Of a DNA stretch of 64,000 nucleotides, positions 1 through 9,336 are shown piece by piece (the first letter of the stretch is position 1; the number at the start of each line of letters is the position of its first letter). Made by a program: the position numbers and the translations under genes. Source of the DNA: Poriferisodalis sp964484385 (GTDB lineage: Bacteria; Actinomycetota; Acidimicrobiia; Acidimicrobiales; Poriferisodalaceae); contig CAZAFV010000007.1 in the NCBI GenBank assembly GCA_964484385.1, positions 1 through 64,000 of the forward strand. The letters are read 5' to 3'. A model generated the notes under the pieces. It saw only the letters and a program-made list of their open reading frames with translations, made no database searches and was not told the origin of the DNA.

Positions 1-70
1 GTCGTCGATCGACGGCAGCTGCCAGCTCGGTGCCATATTCGAACAGGCCCGGCGGCAGCCAATCGCTCAC
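1..70 (-). CDS. 5' end of an unidentified gene, truncated by the window edge
   Basis: Reading leftward from a GTG at 70 gives an open frame of 23 residues (begins MSDWLPPGLFEYGTEL) that runs off the start of the window. The codons are typical of the neighbouring genes and the frame begins right after the enoyl-CoA hydratase gene on the same strand, so it is probably the next gene of that transcription unit. No family can be assigned from so little sequence. The start is uncertain because the region just upstream is a tandem repeat containing other possible starts. Confidence 0.5.
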   Translation of the reverse strand, partial: MSDWLPPGLFEYGTELAAAVDRR

Positions 71-154
71 GGCTAACGCCCTGAACGGTGTCTGGTGCTT
101 CTCATGGCAAACGCCCTGAACTGTGTCTGATGCTTCTCATGGCTAACGCCCTGA
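71..154. repeat. 35-bp tandem repeat, 2.4 copies
   Basis: Unit 1 (71-105) and unit 2 (106-140) differ at 3 of 35 positions. A third partial unit (141-154) begins with the same 14 bases, ggctaacgccctga, and runs into the 3' end of the enoyl-CoA hydratase gene, supplying its stop codon. The array sits between that stop and the start of the truncated gene at 70. The units are contiguous with no spacers, so this is a local duplication and not a CRISPR. Confidence 0.85.
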
Positions 155-757
155 GAAGTCGGGCGGGCGCTTGTCGAAGAAGGCGGCGAGACCCTCGGCG
201 CGATCCTCGGTTGCTGCGAGCTGGTGGTTGAGGTCGCCCTCGAGGCGCAGACCGTCAGCCAGCGGCAGCTCCGAGCCCCGGTGCACGGCCTCCTTGGCAA
301 ACTCCAGTGCCAGCGGCCCCGCGCCGGCCAGCTCGTCCAGCCAGCGATCCACCGCCTCGTCCAGATCATCCTCGACGGCGTATGCGAGCCCCCACTCCAG
401 CGCAGTCGCCGCATCCAATTCGGTTCCAAGCAGCAACATCGAACTCGCCCGCGAGGCACCGACCGCACGGGGCAGCCGCTGGGTGCCGCCCCAGGCCGGC
501 AGCCGCCCCTCCAGCGCATCGCGCATCGCGAATCGAGCGCTCGAATCGCACAGACGCACATCGCAGGCCAGCGCTATCTCGAGTCCCGCACCAGCGCAAA
601 CGCCCGAAATGGCGCAGACCACCGGGCTTCGAACCGCGGCCAATGCCGACGCCGGGTCGGGCTGCAGCTCCAGTGGGTCAAAGCCGATGCCCGAGCAGAA
701 ATCGCTGCCGGGCTCGTTGCGCAGCACCAGTACCGCCGGCTCGCGCGCCTCACGCAC
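143..757 (-). CDS. Enoyl-CoA hydratase/isomerase family protein, short N-terminus
   Basis: A crotonase-fold protein, expected to act on CoA thioesters (hydration or isomerisation of enoyl-CoA). The core is clear: an oxyanion-hole segment near residues 50-60 (ISGVCAGAGLEIALACDVRL) and the GGTQRLPR signature near residue 90. From the GTG at 757 the protein is 204 residues, about 50 shorter than the family norm, and lacks the N-terminal strands. The frame stays open upstream to about 879 with no ATG, GTG or TTG. A CTG near 840, preceded by a G-rich stretch, is the only other option. Either an unusual start is used or the gene is 5'-truncated. The catalytic glutamates cannot be placed with certainty. 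Confidence 0.75.
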   Translation of the reverse strand: MREAREPAVLVLRNEPGSDFCSGIGFDPLELQPDPASALAAVRSPVVCAISGVCAGAGLEIALACDVRLCDSSARFAMRDALEGRLPAWGGTQRLPRAVGASRASSMLLLGTELDAATALEWGLAYAVEDDLDEAVDRWLDELAGAGPLALEFAKEAVHRGSELPLADGLRLEGDLNHQLAATEDRAEGLAAFFDKRPPDFSGR

Positions 758-877
758 CGACGCGCACAGACCAGTCAGTGCACGCGCCGCGGCGCGGTCC
801 AGCGCGCCGCCTCGCAGTGTGTGCTCGATGCGTTTCAGGGTGCCACCACCCCCTCGGGTGGCCGGCGCAGGTTTTCC

Positions 878-1120
878 CTAATCGGCCGACTTGGTCTTCT
901 TGGGCTCCTGCAGCGCCATGTCCTTGCCGTTGCACTGCAAGGTCACTGCGCCCGGCTTGGTGACGAGCACCTCGATACCGGAATCCTCGTCCTGGTAGCG
1001 CTTGCCGACCTTCAGTCCCTCGCCGCCAGACGACGCGGACATGTCAGCCTCACCGCCCTTGGTGACGATGACCTGTACGCCGCCGTCGAAGTCCAGACGC
1101 TCTCCAGCCTTGGTCGCCAC
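878..1120 (-). CDS. Small desulforedoxin-like protein that has lost most metal-binding cysteines
   Basis: 80 residues from a GTG at 1120 preceded by GGGGGA. Residues 39-70 follow the desulforedoxin pattern (G-x2-Y, then GIEV, then TKPG, then a CG-turn and a methionine), but the CxxC is replaced by D44 and S47, and the CC pair is C63-N64. Only one of four iron ligands remains. The first half carries a related strand pair (VQVIVTKGG against IEVLVTKPG), suggesting an internal duplication. If the similarity is real it is a scaffold that no longer binds iron in the usual way. The function is unknown. It is divergent from the epimerase gene at 1260. Confidence 0.7.
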   Translation of the reverse strand: MATKAGERLDFDGGVQVIVTKGGEADMSASSGGEGLKVGKRYQDEDSGIEVLVTKPGAVTLQCNGKDMALQEPKKTKSAD

Positions 1121-1259
1121 AGCATCCCCCTGGTCTCATCGTGTCAATGCCAAATGTGGTCCGTATGAAGCTACACGCCGCGCCGCGGCATTACCTCGCC
1201 TTGAGCACACTCGGACCGGCGGATCAGAACCGCTCGAAACGAGACGGCACAATGATCCG

Positions 1260-2405
1260 GTGACGTCGCACCGCACAGCGCTGGTGGTCGGGGGAACCGG
1301 CCCGACCGGGCCGCTCGTCGTCAATGGGCTGATCGAACGCGGCTACGACGTGACCATCCTGCACACCGGACGGCACCAGACCGAGCTGATCGGCCCCGAG
1401 GTCCGCCGCATCTACACCGACCCCTTCGACGGCGAGGCCACCGCCGCAGCGCTTGGCGGCGAGTCGTTCGATCTCGTCGTGGCCATGTACGGGCGTTTGC
1501 GAATGCTGGCGCCGCTGCTGGCGGGACGCTGCGGCCATTTCGTGTCGATCGGCGGTGTTGGGGTGTACCGGGGCTTCGGCAGCCCCGACGACCTGTTCCC
1601 GCTCGGCATGCCGGTGCCGCTGCCGTACGGCGCGCCGCTGGTCGGCGACGGCGAGGAGTTCCGCAAGCTGCGGATGATTCGGGTCACTGAAGAGGCCGTT
1701 TTCGAGCACCACCCCAGTGCGATCCACCTGCGCTATCCCCAGCTCTACGGACCACGCCAGCCACTGCCACGTGAGTGGCCGCTGGTGCGCAGGGCACTCG
1801 ACCGGCGGCCTCACCTCGTGGTGGCCGATGGGGGCTTGACGGTGAAGAGCCAGGGATGGATCGGCAATGCTGCGCACGCCACGCTGCTGGCGTGCGATGC
1901 GCCTGCCGCCGCGCTCGGCGGCATCTACAACGTCGCCGATTCGTCAGCGCTGTCAATCGCCCAGATCGCTGAAGTCATCGCGGACGAGCTCGGCCACAGC
2001 TGGGAGCTGGTGTCGCTCCCCTACGAGCTGGCGGCACCGGCACGCCCGCTGGTGGGCAGCTGGTCCACCACGCACCGGCTGCTCGACATCGGTCCGACGG
2101 TGCGGGATCTCGGCTACCACGACGTGCTGGCGCCCGTCGATGCGTGGCGGGCCGCCACCCGCTGGCTGGTTGAGAATCCGCCCGAACGCGGCGGAGCGCT
2201 CGAGCAGCGACTCGGCGATCCCTTCGACTACGACACCGAGGACCGACTGGTGGCGGCTTGGAATGACGCACGTTCTGGGTTCGAGACAGTCCTGAAGGGC
2301 ATCGAGTGGTCGAGCGAGCCCAACTACGGCAGCGCCTATGTCGGCAACCGCCCAAACCCTGGCCTCACAGAGAAGCGCGAGAGCCTGAACGCAGTCGAGT
2401 CCTAG
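1260..2405 (+). CDS. NAD(P)-dependent epimerase/dehydratase family protein (extended SDR)
   Basis: A 381-residue Rossmann-fold protein from a GTG at 1260. The nucleotide-binding glycine motif GGTGPTGP lies at residues 9-16, right after the first strand. A later segment resembles the substrate-binding part of extended SDRs (LRYPQLYGPRQ near residue 165). The family acts on nucleotide sugars or other NAD(P)-linked substrates; the specific reaction is not evident. An upstream extension of the frame to 1002 overlaps the previous gene and has no family resemblance, so it is left out. The C-terminal 60 residues are polar and family-specific. Confidence 0.85.
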   Translation: MTSHRTALVVGGTGPTGPLVVNGLIERGYDVTILHTGRHQTELIGPEVRRIYTDPFDGEATAAALGGESFDLVVAMYGRLRMLAPLLAGRCGHFVSIGGVGVYRGFGSPDDLFPLGMPVPLPYGAPLVGDGEEFRKLRMIRVTEEAVFEHHPSAIHLRYPQLYGPRQPLPREWPLVRRALDRRPHLVVADGGLTVKSQGWIGNAAHATLLACDAPAAALGGIYNVADSSALSIAQIAEVIADELGHSWELVSLPYELAAPARPLVGSWSTTHRLLDIGPTVRDLGYHDVLAPVDAWRAATRWLVENPPERGGALEQRLGDPFDYDTEDRLVAAWNDARSGFETVLKGIEWSSEPNYGSAYVGNRPNPGLTEKRESLNAVES

Positions 2406-2457
2406 GCAAGTCCAGCCGCCAGCTCACCCGATCGGCGGGAACGCCCGGCAGGGTTGT

Positions 2458-4176
2458 TCAGCGGGCTAGCGGGCCTCGCAGGAGCTGACCCGGCACGGCG
2501 CCGGTCACCTTGCCGTGCTCGGTGATGACTTCGCCGTTGACGATGGTGGCCGCGAAGCCCGTGGCCGTTTGGCGCAGGCGCGGAGCGCCCGCCGGCAGGT
2601 CGTGCACCAGCACAGGCATGTCTGGTGACACCGTGTCGGGATCGAACACGTTCACGTCAGCCGCCTTGCCCACTTCCAGCACGCCACGGTCGTCGAAACC
2701 CCATGCCGTCGCCGGCAGCTGCGTGATGCGGTGCACGGCGTCTTCCAGCGTGAACTCCTGGCGGTCACGCACCCAGTGCCCCAGCAGGTGCGTCTGCAGC
2801 GACGAGTCCATGATCTGGGTGACGTGCGCCCCGCTGTCGGAAAACGTCGGGATCGCCCGGGGATGCTTCAGCAGTTTCAGCACCAAGTCCTGGTCTTGGT
2901 TGGCGAGGGCCTGGACGAAGAACATCTCCAAGTCGCTGTCGAGCGCAAGATCGACGAACGCTTCCATCGGCGTCGTACCACGCTCGGCAGCGATCACGTC
3001 CATCGTGCGGAACGGCGGCAGCGGCTGCGTCAACGGGTAGATGTGCGACCAGATCGGCTTGCGGGCTTCGGGCCCGAGGGCCCTCCCGTAGTCGCCATTC
3101 TCAGCCTCGTCCACCAGCCGAGCCCGGATCTCGGGGTCTCGGAGCGCCGACCACTGCTCGCCCCGAGAGTCGGCGCGCAGCTCGCGCCACAGCGGCAGAG
3201 CATCGAACGGCAGCGAGGTCTTGAACGACAGCAGCGTGCCCAGGCAGCGGGAATGCGCCTGCCCCCACGAAGTGCCGCCGGCGGCGTTGATGCCGTCGAG
3301 TAGCTTGATCACCGGTTTCCAGTGGTGGTCCTCGCTGGAGGGGGCGAGCATGCCGTAGGTGATCGGCACCCGGGTACGGGCGCCCAGCTCGACGATCTTG
3401 GCGACATAGGCGTCGTTCCGTTCGGGGTCGCGTGAGCGCAGATCGCCGTGATTGGCCAGCTCGAAGATGCCAGCGCCCATGACGCCCATCTCGCTGACCA
3501 GCGCATCGATCTCCGACCATTCCGCCAGGCGCGAGGCAACCGGGCGGTCATCGGCGGTCTCATGGTTGTACGAGATGGAAGTGGTGAAGCCGATGGCGCC
3601 GGCATGCAGCGAGTCGCGCAGCTGCTGCAGCATCAGCGCGAGCTCGTCGTCGTTGGCGCCGCGGTCGAACGCAGCTTCGCCCATCGCCCACGTGCGCAGC
3701 GCGGAGTGCCCGAGGTAGCCGGCGTAGTTGATGCCCTTGGGAGTTGCATCCACGAAGTCGAGGTATTCGGGGAACGTCTCCCACGTCCAGTCGATGCCTG
3801 CAGCCATGGCTTCGGCGGAGATGTCCTCGGCCCGCTCGAGATTGCGCACCACCAGGTGGCGGGCGTCGGCGCGGGCAGGTGCCAGCGTGAAGCCGCAGTT
3901 GCCCATCACCGCCGTGGTCACGCCGTGAAAGCAGGAGCTTTCGCCCATGGGATCCCAGGCGATCTGTGCGTCCATATGGGTATGCACGTCGATGAACCCG
4001 GGTGTGACCGCATGGCCCTCAGCATCGATGGTGCGGTCGACCCGGCGGCCCGCGAGATCGCCGGGCGACTCGCCGATCTCGGCAATCACGCCGTCGGAGA
4101 TGAGCACGTCGGCCCGGCGCGGCTCAGCACCCGTGCCGTCGATCAAACTCCCGCCTGAAATCAGCAGATCACCCAT
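2458..4176 (-). CDS. Amidohydrolase family protein, N-acyl-D-amino-acid deacylase type
   Basis: A 572-residue metal-dependent hydrolase. The HxH metal motif is in FIDVHTHMD (H65, H67), a conserved cysteine is in MGNCGF (about residue 94), and the late metal or catalytic Asp motif FSDSGAH lies in the last third. A C-terminal beta-sandwich return (GKAADVNVFDPDTV) is typical of the D-aminoacylase/dihydroorotase superfamily. The family hydrolyses N-acyl-D-amino acids and related amides in the cytoplasm. No signal peptide is visible. It is divergent from the esterase gene at 4305 across 128 bp. Substrate is not determinable from sequence. Confidence 0.85.
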   Translation of the reverse strand: MGDLLISGGSLIDGTGAEPRRADVLISDGVIAEIGESPGDLAGRRVDRTIDAEGHAVTPGFIDVHTHMDAQIAWDPMGESSCFHGVTTAVMGNCGFTLAPARADARHLVVRNLERAEDISAEAMAAGIDWTWETFPEYLDFVDATPKGINYAGYLGHSALRTWAMGEAAFDRGANDDELALMLQQLRDSLHAGAIGFTTSISYNHETADDRPVASRLAEWSEIDALVSEMGVMGAGIFELANHGDLRSRDPERNDAYVAKIVELGARTRVPITYGMLAPSSEDHHWKPVIKLLDGINAAGGTSWGQAHSRCLGTLLSFKTSLPFDALPLWRELRADSRGEQWSALRDPEIRARLVDEAENGDYGRALGPEARKPIWSHIYPLTQPLPPFRTMDVIAAERGTTPMEAFVDLALDSDLEMFFVQALANQDQDLVLKLLKHPRAIPTFSDSGAHVTQIMDSSLQTHLLGHWVRDRQEFTLEDAVHRITQLPATAWGFDDRGVLEVGKAADVNVFDPDTVSPDMPVLVHDLPAGAPRLRQTATGFAATIVNGEVITEHGKVTGAVPGQLLRGPLAR

Positions 4177-4304
4177 GTCGTGCCCCCGTCATCGCCGCCG
4201 CTCCCGCACGCGACCGTGCCCGCATCAGCGTACGGCAGCGGGAGGTCGGGCACCGGCGGACGCTCGGCCCCAAACGGCCCCGCGAGGCTCCCGTCCCGCC
4301 TCAT

Positions 4305-5294
4305 ATGCTGCGCGCCGTGACACTTGAAGCAGAAGCATCCCAAGTCATCGACCAGTTGAACGCCCTGGGCCGACCGTCATTCCAAGATGTCGGCTTCGAG
4401 CGTGCCCGAGCGGGCTTCGAGGAAATGCCGCCCGCTGGCGAGTTCGTCGAGGTTGCCTCCACGGAGGACCGGATGATCCCCGGCCCCGACGGCAACGAGA
4501 TCGCCGTGCGCATCTACCGGCCCGGCGACGGCGCGGCCACTGCCGACGCAAGCGGCACGCTCGGCTGCCTCGTGTATTTCCACGGCGGCGGCTGGGTGGT
4601 CGGCAGCATCGAGACCCACGACCGCACGTGCCGGGCGCTCACGATGCTGGCCGGAGTCGTGACGGTGTCGGTGGATTACCGGCTCGCACCCGAGGATCCG
4701 TTCCCAGCGCCTGCAGACGACTGCTGCGCCGCCACGCAGTGGGTGATCGACAATGCCAGCGAGCTGAGCGTCGATCCGGCACGGGTGGCGATCGGCGGCG
4801 ACAGCGCAGGTGGCAATCTCGCCGCCGCCGTAGCGCTCATGTGCCGCGACGGCGCAGCGAACGGCAACGCTTGCGGCCAGCCGGCCCTGCAGGTGCTCAT
4901 CTACCCGGTCACAGATTTCGACCGCGATACCCATTCGATGATCGCCAATGCCGAGGGCTACCTGCTGACCCGCGACACGATGGCCTGGTTCGACGATCAC
5001 TACTGCGCGCCGTCCGAGCGAGCCAATCCCTATGCGGCCCCGCTCGCGGTGGACGATCCCTCGGGCGCCGCGCCTGCCTTCGTCATCGTGGCCGGTCACG
5101 ATCCGCTGCGCGACGAGGGCGTCGAATACGCACAGAAGCTTGCCGATGCCGGAGTGCCCACCACGCTCATCGAGTACCCGGGCCAGTTCCACGGTTTCTT
5201 CGGCATGACCCGCTTCCTGGATCAAGCACACGAGGCGCAGGAACTCACCGCCATTGCGATGCGGCGTGCCCTCGCAGCACCCGAGGCCGACTGA
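4305..5294 (+). CDS. Alpha/beta hydrolase fold-3 esterase (hormone-sensitive-lipase family)
   Basis: A 329-residue esterase or lipase. The oxyanion-hole motif HGGGW lies at residues 93-97 and the nucleophile elbow GDSAGG at 165-170 (Ser167). Asp in HDPLRDEG (about 263) and His in QFHGFFG (about 295) complete the triad. It is expected to hydrolyse short- to medium-chain esters. There is no signal peptide. An in-frame GTG at 4317 is an alternative start. The VOC gene follows 55 bp downstream on the same strand and is probably cotranscribed. Confidence 0.9.
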   Translation: MLRAVTLEAEASQVIDQLNALGRPSFQDVGFERARAGFEEMPPAGEFVEVASTEDRMIPGPDGNEIAVRIYRPGDGAATADASGTLGCLVYFHGGGWVVGSIETHDRTCRALTMLAGVVTVSVDYRLAPEDPFPAPADDCCAATQWVIDNASELSVDPARVAIGGDSAGGNLAAAVALMCRDGAANGNACGQPALQVLIYPVTDFDRDTHSMIANAEGYLLTRDTMAWFDDHYCAPSERANPYAAPLAVDDPSGAAPAFVIVAGHDPLRDEGVEYAQKLADAGVPTTLIEYPGQFHGFFGMTRFLDQAHEAQELTAIAMRRALAAPEAD

Positions 5295-5349
5295 CCGAAA
5301 CCGACCGACGAGACCCACGCAGCGCGATCAGCGAGGAGAGACGGAAGAC

Positions 5350-6144
5350 ATGCCATTGCGAGAGAGCCATCGGGCCGGGACGCCCTCGTGGGTCGACTTG
5401 GCGACCACCGACGTGGAGGGCGCCATCGACTTCTACGGGGCGGTCATGGGCTGGGAGTACGAGCGCGACCCCACCGGCGAGATCAACTACGTCATGGCTG
5501 TTGTAGACGGGCACCCGGCCGCCGGAGTGTTCGACATGCCCCCCGAGATGCTCAGTGAAGGCGTGCCGCCGTGCTGGAACGTCTACGTCACCGTGGATGA
5601 TGCCGACGAGTTCGCCGGTCAGGTTGCGGCGGCTGGCGGAGCGGTCATGCGACCGGCCATTGACGTGCCCGAGCCTGGCCCGAACGCCGCCGGCCGCATG
5701 GTCATCGCCGCCGACCCGACGGGCGCCGTGTTCTGCACGTGGGCGCCGATTACAGCGATCGGTGCGGGCATCGTGAATGCCCCGGGTGCGTTCACCTGGG
5801 CCGAGGTCGCCACGCACGACAACGAAACCGCAGAGGCCTTCTACTGCGAGCTGTTCGGCTGGGAAGCGGGAACGATGGAAGGCGTGCCCGACTCTCCGAC
5901 AGTGTTCACACTCGGCGGAGAACCGGTGGCGAGCACGTCGGTGGCACCGCCTCCCGGTGTGCCGCCGCACTGGCGGGTGAGCTTCGGGGTGGCCGACGTC
6001 GATGCCGCCTGCGCTGCGGCGACGACCAACGGCGGCAACGTGATCGTGCCGCCCTTCGACTGGGGTCCGGGCCGCATGGCCACAATTGCTGACCCCGTCG
6101 GCGCAACCTTCGATGTCGTCACCCTCACCGACTGGCCCGAGTAG
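5350..6144 (+). CDS. VOC family protein with two glyoxalase/dioxygenase-like domains
   Basis: 264 residues from an ATG preceded by GAGGAGAGACGG, a strong ribosome-binding site. Two tandem vicinal-oxygen-chelate modules are visible. The first opens with PSWVDLATTDVEGAIDFYG and the second, about residue 140, with FTWAEVATHDNETAEAFYCE. Such two-module proteins (glyoxalase/CFP-30 like) bind small ligands or metals; substrate is unknown. It follows the esterase in the same orientation. Confidence 0.88.
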   Translation: MPLRESHRAGTPSWVDLATTDVEGAIDFYGAVMGWEYERDPTGEINYVMAVVDGHPAAGVFDMPPEMLSEGVPPCWNVYVTVDDADEFAGQVAAAGGAVMRPAIDVPEPGPNAAGRMVIAADPTGAVFCTWAPITAIGAGIVNAPGAFTWAEVATHDNETAEAFYCELFGWEAGTMEGVPDSPTVFTLGGEPVASTSVAPPPGVPPHWRVSFGVADVDAACAAATTNGGNVIVPPFDWGPGRMATIADPVGATFDVVTLTDWPE

Positions 6145-6312
6145 CGAGGTATCTCACTCGGGCAACTGGGGGCCCTGACCTAGCTCGGTAGCACGCGATC
6201 GGTCCCATGGCGATGGCCTTGTGCGCACCACCCGTTCGACCCGCTGTCACACGGCCCCGGTACCTTGCGAGTTGTCCCCCGCCCACTACGGGCGAAGTCG
6301 CGGGAGGGTGAT

Positions 6313-9300
6313 GTGAGTCCACGAATGGCCGAACCCGCTCTCAACTCGTTCGTCGCGAGCGCTCTCGGTGATCGCCTCGGCGGTTGGACTGTCTCAGCCG
6401 AAGCAACCAAGACCTTGACGAAAGCCGGGCTTCGGCCCGACATCGTGGTCGACACCGGCGCTGCGCCGGTTGCGATTGAGACCGAGTACTTCCCCGGGCC
6501 CCAGGTCGAAGACGACGCAATCGCTCGCATCGGCGAGGCACTTTCGTCAACTGGGCGGGTGATCGAGGTAGCTGTAGCTGTGCGACTGCCGAGTGTCCTG
6601 GGCGAGATCGCCGCGGCGGAAGTTCCGGCGGCGCTGGACATGAGCAACGACTTGGAATGGTGCGTTTGGATCGAGGGCGCCAATGCCGTGCGCTTTCCCG
6701 CATCGGGCTGGCTCCAGGGTGACCTCAACGATCTGGCCGGTTTCGTCGAAACGGTCGCCGTGTCGGAACGTCGTATCGCAGCCGCGGCCGACGCTTTTGA
6801 AGCCGGCGTTTCGCAGGCAGCTTCAAACCTGCGTTCAAGCCTGACGGACCGCAGCGCTCAGTCCGCCCTCGACAAGATCGCCGCCGCGTTGCACCAAGAC
6901 GACAGCGAGCAAACGACGCTGATGGCCGTCGCTGTGCTCGCCAATGCGCTGGTGTTTCAGTCGGCGCTCGCCGGGGTGCACGACACGCCCTCGATCGAAG
7001 AAATGAGATCGGAAAGTGGCATATTCACGGTTGGCGCGGTGCTTGATGCGTGGCGAGAGATCCTCAAGATCAACTACTGGCCTGTGTTCGACATCGCCTC
7101 GAGGATCTTGCGGCCCACACCCGAAGGCCCGGCCCAAGAATTGCTTGCTCAATTGGCCGCTGTTGTGGCCGAGCTGTCCGGTGCTGGCGCAACGACCGTC
7201 CAAGACCTTGCCGGCCAGATGTTCGGACGATTGATCGCGGACCGCAAGTTCCTCGCGACGTTCTACACCTTGCCCGCTTCAGCTTCGTTGCTTGCGGAAC
7301 TCGCCGTGAGCCAGCTTGATGCACGCGTCGACTGGAGCGACCTGCCCAGTGTCGGCCAGCTCAGAGTGGCCGACTTCGCGTGTGGAACGGGCGCCCTCTT
7401 GTCGGCGGCATACCGCCGGATTGCCTCGCGAGTGCGTCGGGCCAACCTCACTGACGGCACCGACACCTCCAAGCGACTGCACGCGGCATTCATGGAAGAC
7501 ATCTTGATCGGCTGCGACATCATGCCCGCAGCCGTGCATCTGACTGCGAGCATGCTGTCGGCCGCTCATCCGGCATCGCCCTTCGGCGATACGAACATCC
7601 ACCTGATGCGGTACGGCTATCCGGAAGGCGACAAGTCGAAGCCCGCCTTCATCGGGTCTCTCGAACTGCTTGGTGACGAAACCGCTCCGTCTCTCTTCGG
7701 CACAGGCCGGACGCGCGCTGGAGGCAAGGGCGACATCGAAGACACAGAATCGGGCAGTGCGGACTTTGTGATCGACGACGCCAGTATCGATCTCGCAATC
7801 CAGAACCCGCCCTTCACGCGACCCAATGGTCCAGAAGCCGAGAAGTTAGGTGTTCCAATTCCTTCTTTCGCCGGGTTCGACACCGACGATGACGAGCAGC
7901 AGGCAATGTCAAAGCGGCTGAAGAGCCTCTACCGGGGACGGCACGAACCGGCTGCAGAAGGCAATGCGGGGTTGGCCACGAACTTCATCGATCTCGCCGA
8001 CGCAAAGCTCAGGCCAGGGGGTGTTCTGGCGCTGGTGCTGCCTGCCACGGTCGTCTCCGGTGACGGCTGGCGCGCCACGCGTCATCTGTTGGCGAGGAAG
8101 TACTGCGACATCTCGATCGTGACGCTCGCGACCGGCACAGACCGCGCTTTCTCGGCGGACACTGGCATGGCTGAAGCGCTCATCATCGCAACGAAGCGCT
8201 CGAACGAAGTCTCCGTCGACGAGGGCTTTGCCGAGGACATCGACTGGGTAAGCCTGACACACCGACCGCACAACCCCGTTGAGGCAGTCGCTATGGCTCG
8301 CAGCATGACGCGCACCGCCAAGGGCTCACAAGCCTTCGTATCCATTGGTTCGGAAGTCATTGGCTGTCGTATTCGGGCACCGCTGTCCGAGGGTGGCTGT
8401 GCGCATGCCGCCGATGCGTCGGTGCCAGCAACAGCTAGCAAGCTGCGAAGTGGGTTACTGCGGCTGCCGAGAGTGAACGAGGTCGCCGCGCCGATCACCC
8501 ACCTCGGAGAATTGGGTGAGGCCGGACCCCAGAACCGCGTCTTCGACGATGTCCGCATCCGCATCGACAGCAAGACGGGGAAGCCTCGCACCGATGCGAA
8601 CGGGAATCCCATCCACAACGGGGCCTTCGATATTTCTCGAACGCTGCCGAAGGGCAAGACAGTCGACTACCCCGCTCTTTGGGCGCACGATGCCGCTTCG
8701 GGACGCGAGTCGCGCCTAATCGTCGAACCGGATCGGGACCTTCGACCTTGGCCCGAGCATCAGGAGCGCGCCAAGGAGATCTGGCAGACGGCGACGCGTC
8801 TCCACTACAACCGAGACTTCCAGTTGAACAGTCAGATGCTGGGTGCATCTCTGACACCACAGCGGTGCCTCGGAGGCCGCGCGTGGCCTTCGTTCGTCGT
8901 TGATGAAGAGCGATGGGAACAGCCATTGGCGCTGTGGGCCAACACCATTTTGGGCCTCGTAGGACATTGGTGGATTGGAACGCGACAACAGAACGGTCGG
9001 GCCATGTTGAGCATCCGGCTGCTGCCCGAACTGCCTGCGTTGGACTGCCGCGCCCTCACCTCAGGCCAAACGTCCGCGCTCGAACGGGTATTCACGGAAT
9101 TCGAGCACCGGCAGTTTCTGCCCGCCAACGAGGCATGGCGCGACGCAACTCGTCAGGCTCTGGACGAAGCTGTGCTGTGCGACGTGCTGGGCCTTGACCT
9201 CGCTGCAGGCGTCAGCCGAGCCGAGTACTCGGAGTCACTCGATGTGCTGCGTCGAGAGTGGTGCCAGGAGCCGTCCGTCCACGGCAACAAGCCGACAGCC

Positions 9301-9315
9301 CCTCCGACCGGTTGA
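6313..9315 (+). CDS. Large N6-adenine DNA methyltransferase with nuclease-like N-terminal domain (type IIG-like)
   Basis: 1000 residues from GTG 6313, chosen because GGGAGGG lies 5 bases upstream; a TTG at 6265 is a longer alternative. Residues 35-75 look like a PD-(D/E)XK fold with D43 and E56-T-E58, so the usual lysine is replaced by Glu. An ATFYTLPASA motif precedes methyltransferase motif I (ADFACGTGALL, about 353-363), and motif IV NPPF lies at about 498-501, marking an N6-adenine amino-methyltransferase. The last 300 residues probably hold target recognition. It ends 21 bp from the convergent NACHT gene. It could be a single-chain restriction-modification enzyme, or a modification component of a larger defence system; cleavage is not certain. 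Confidence 0.8.
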   Translation: MSPRMAEPALNSFVASALGDRLGGWTVSAEATKTLTKAGLRPDIVVDTGAAPVAIETEYFPGPQVEDDAIARIGEALSSTGRVIEVAVAVRLPSVLGEIAAAEVPAALDMSNDLEWCVWIEGANAVRFPASGWLQGDLNDLAGFVETVAVSERRIAAAADAFEAGVSQAASNLRSSLTDRSAQSALDKIAAALHQDDSEQTTLMAVAVLANALVFQSALAGVHDTPSIEEMRSESGIFTVGAVLDAWREILKINYWPVFDIASRILRPTPEGPAQELLAQLAAVVAELSGAGATTVQDLAGQMFGRLIADRKFLATFYTLPASASLLAELAVSQLDARVDWSDLPSVGQLRVADFACGTGALLSAAYRRIASRVRRANLTDGTDTSKRLHAAFMEDILIGCDIMPAAVHLTASMLSAAHPASPFGDTNIHLMRYGYPEGDKSKPAFIGSLELLGDETAPSLFGTGRTRAGGKGDIEDTESGSADFVIDDASIDLAIQNPPFTRPNGPEAEKLGVPIPSFAGFDTDDDEQQAMSKRLKSLYRGRHEPAAEGNAGLATNFIDLADAKLRPGGVLALVLPATVVSGDGWRATRHLLARKYCDISIVTLATGTDRAFSADTGMAEALIIATKRSNEVSVDEGFAEDIDWVSLTHRPHNPVEAVAMARSMTRTAKGSQAFVSIGSEVIGCRIRAPLSEGGCAHAADASVPATASKLRSGLLRLPRVNEVAAPITHLGELGEAGPQNRVFDDVRIRIDSKTGKPRTDANGNPIHNGAFDISRTLPKGKTVDYPALWAHDAASGRESRLIVEPDRDLRPWPEHQERAKEIWQTATRLHYNRDFQLNSQMLGASLTPQRCLGGRAWPSFVVDEERWEQPLALWANTILGLVGHWWIGTRQQNGRAMLSIRLLPELPALDCRALTSGQTSALERVFTEFEHRQFLPANEAWRDATRQALDEAVLCDVLGLDLAAGVSRAEYSESLDVLRREWCQEPSVHGNKPTAPPTG

Positions 9316-9336
9316 TCGGCCAGCCTCGCTGCTTCG

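Noticed and set aside
71..154. Possible CRISPR-like array
   Set aside because: Units are contiguous 35-bp copies without spacers and one overlaps a coding region; it is a simple tandem duplication.
224..1168. 314-residue plus-strand open frame
   Set aside because: Antisense to the enoyl-CoA hydratase and small desulforedoxin-like genes; composition is Gln/Arg-rich without a fold.
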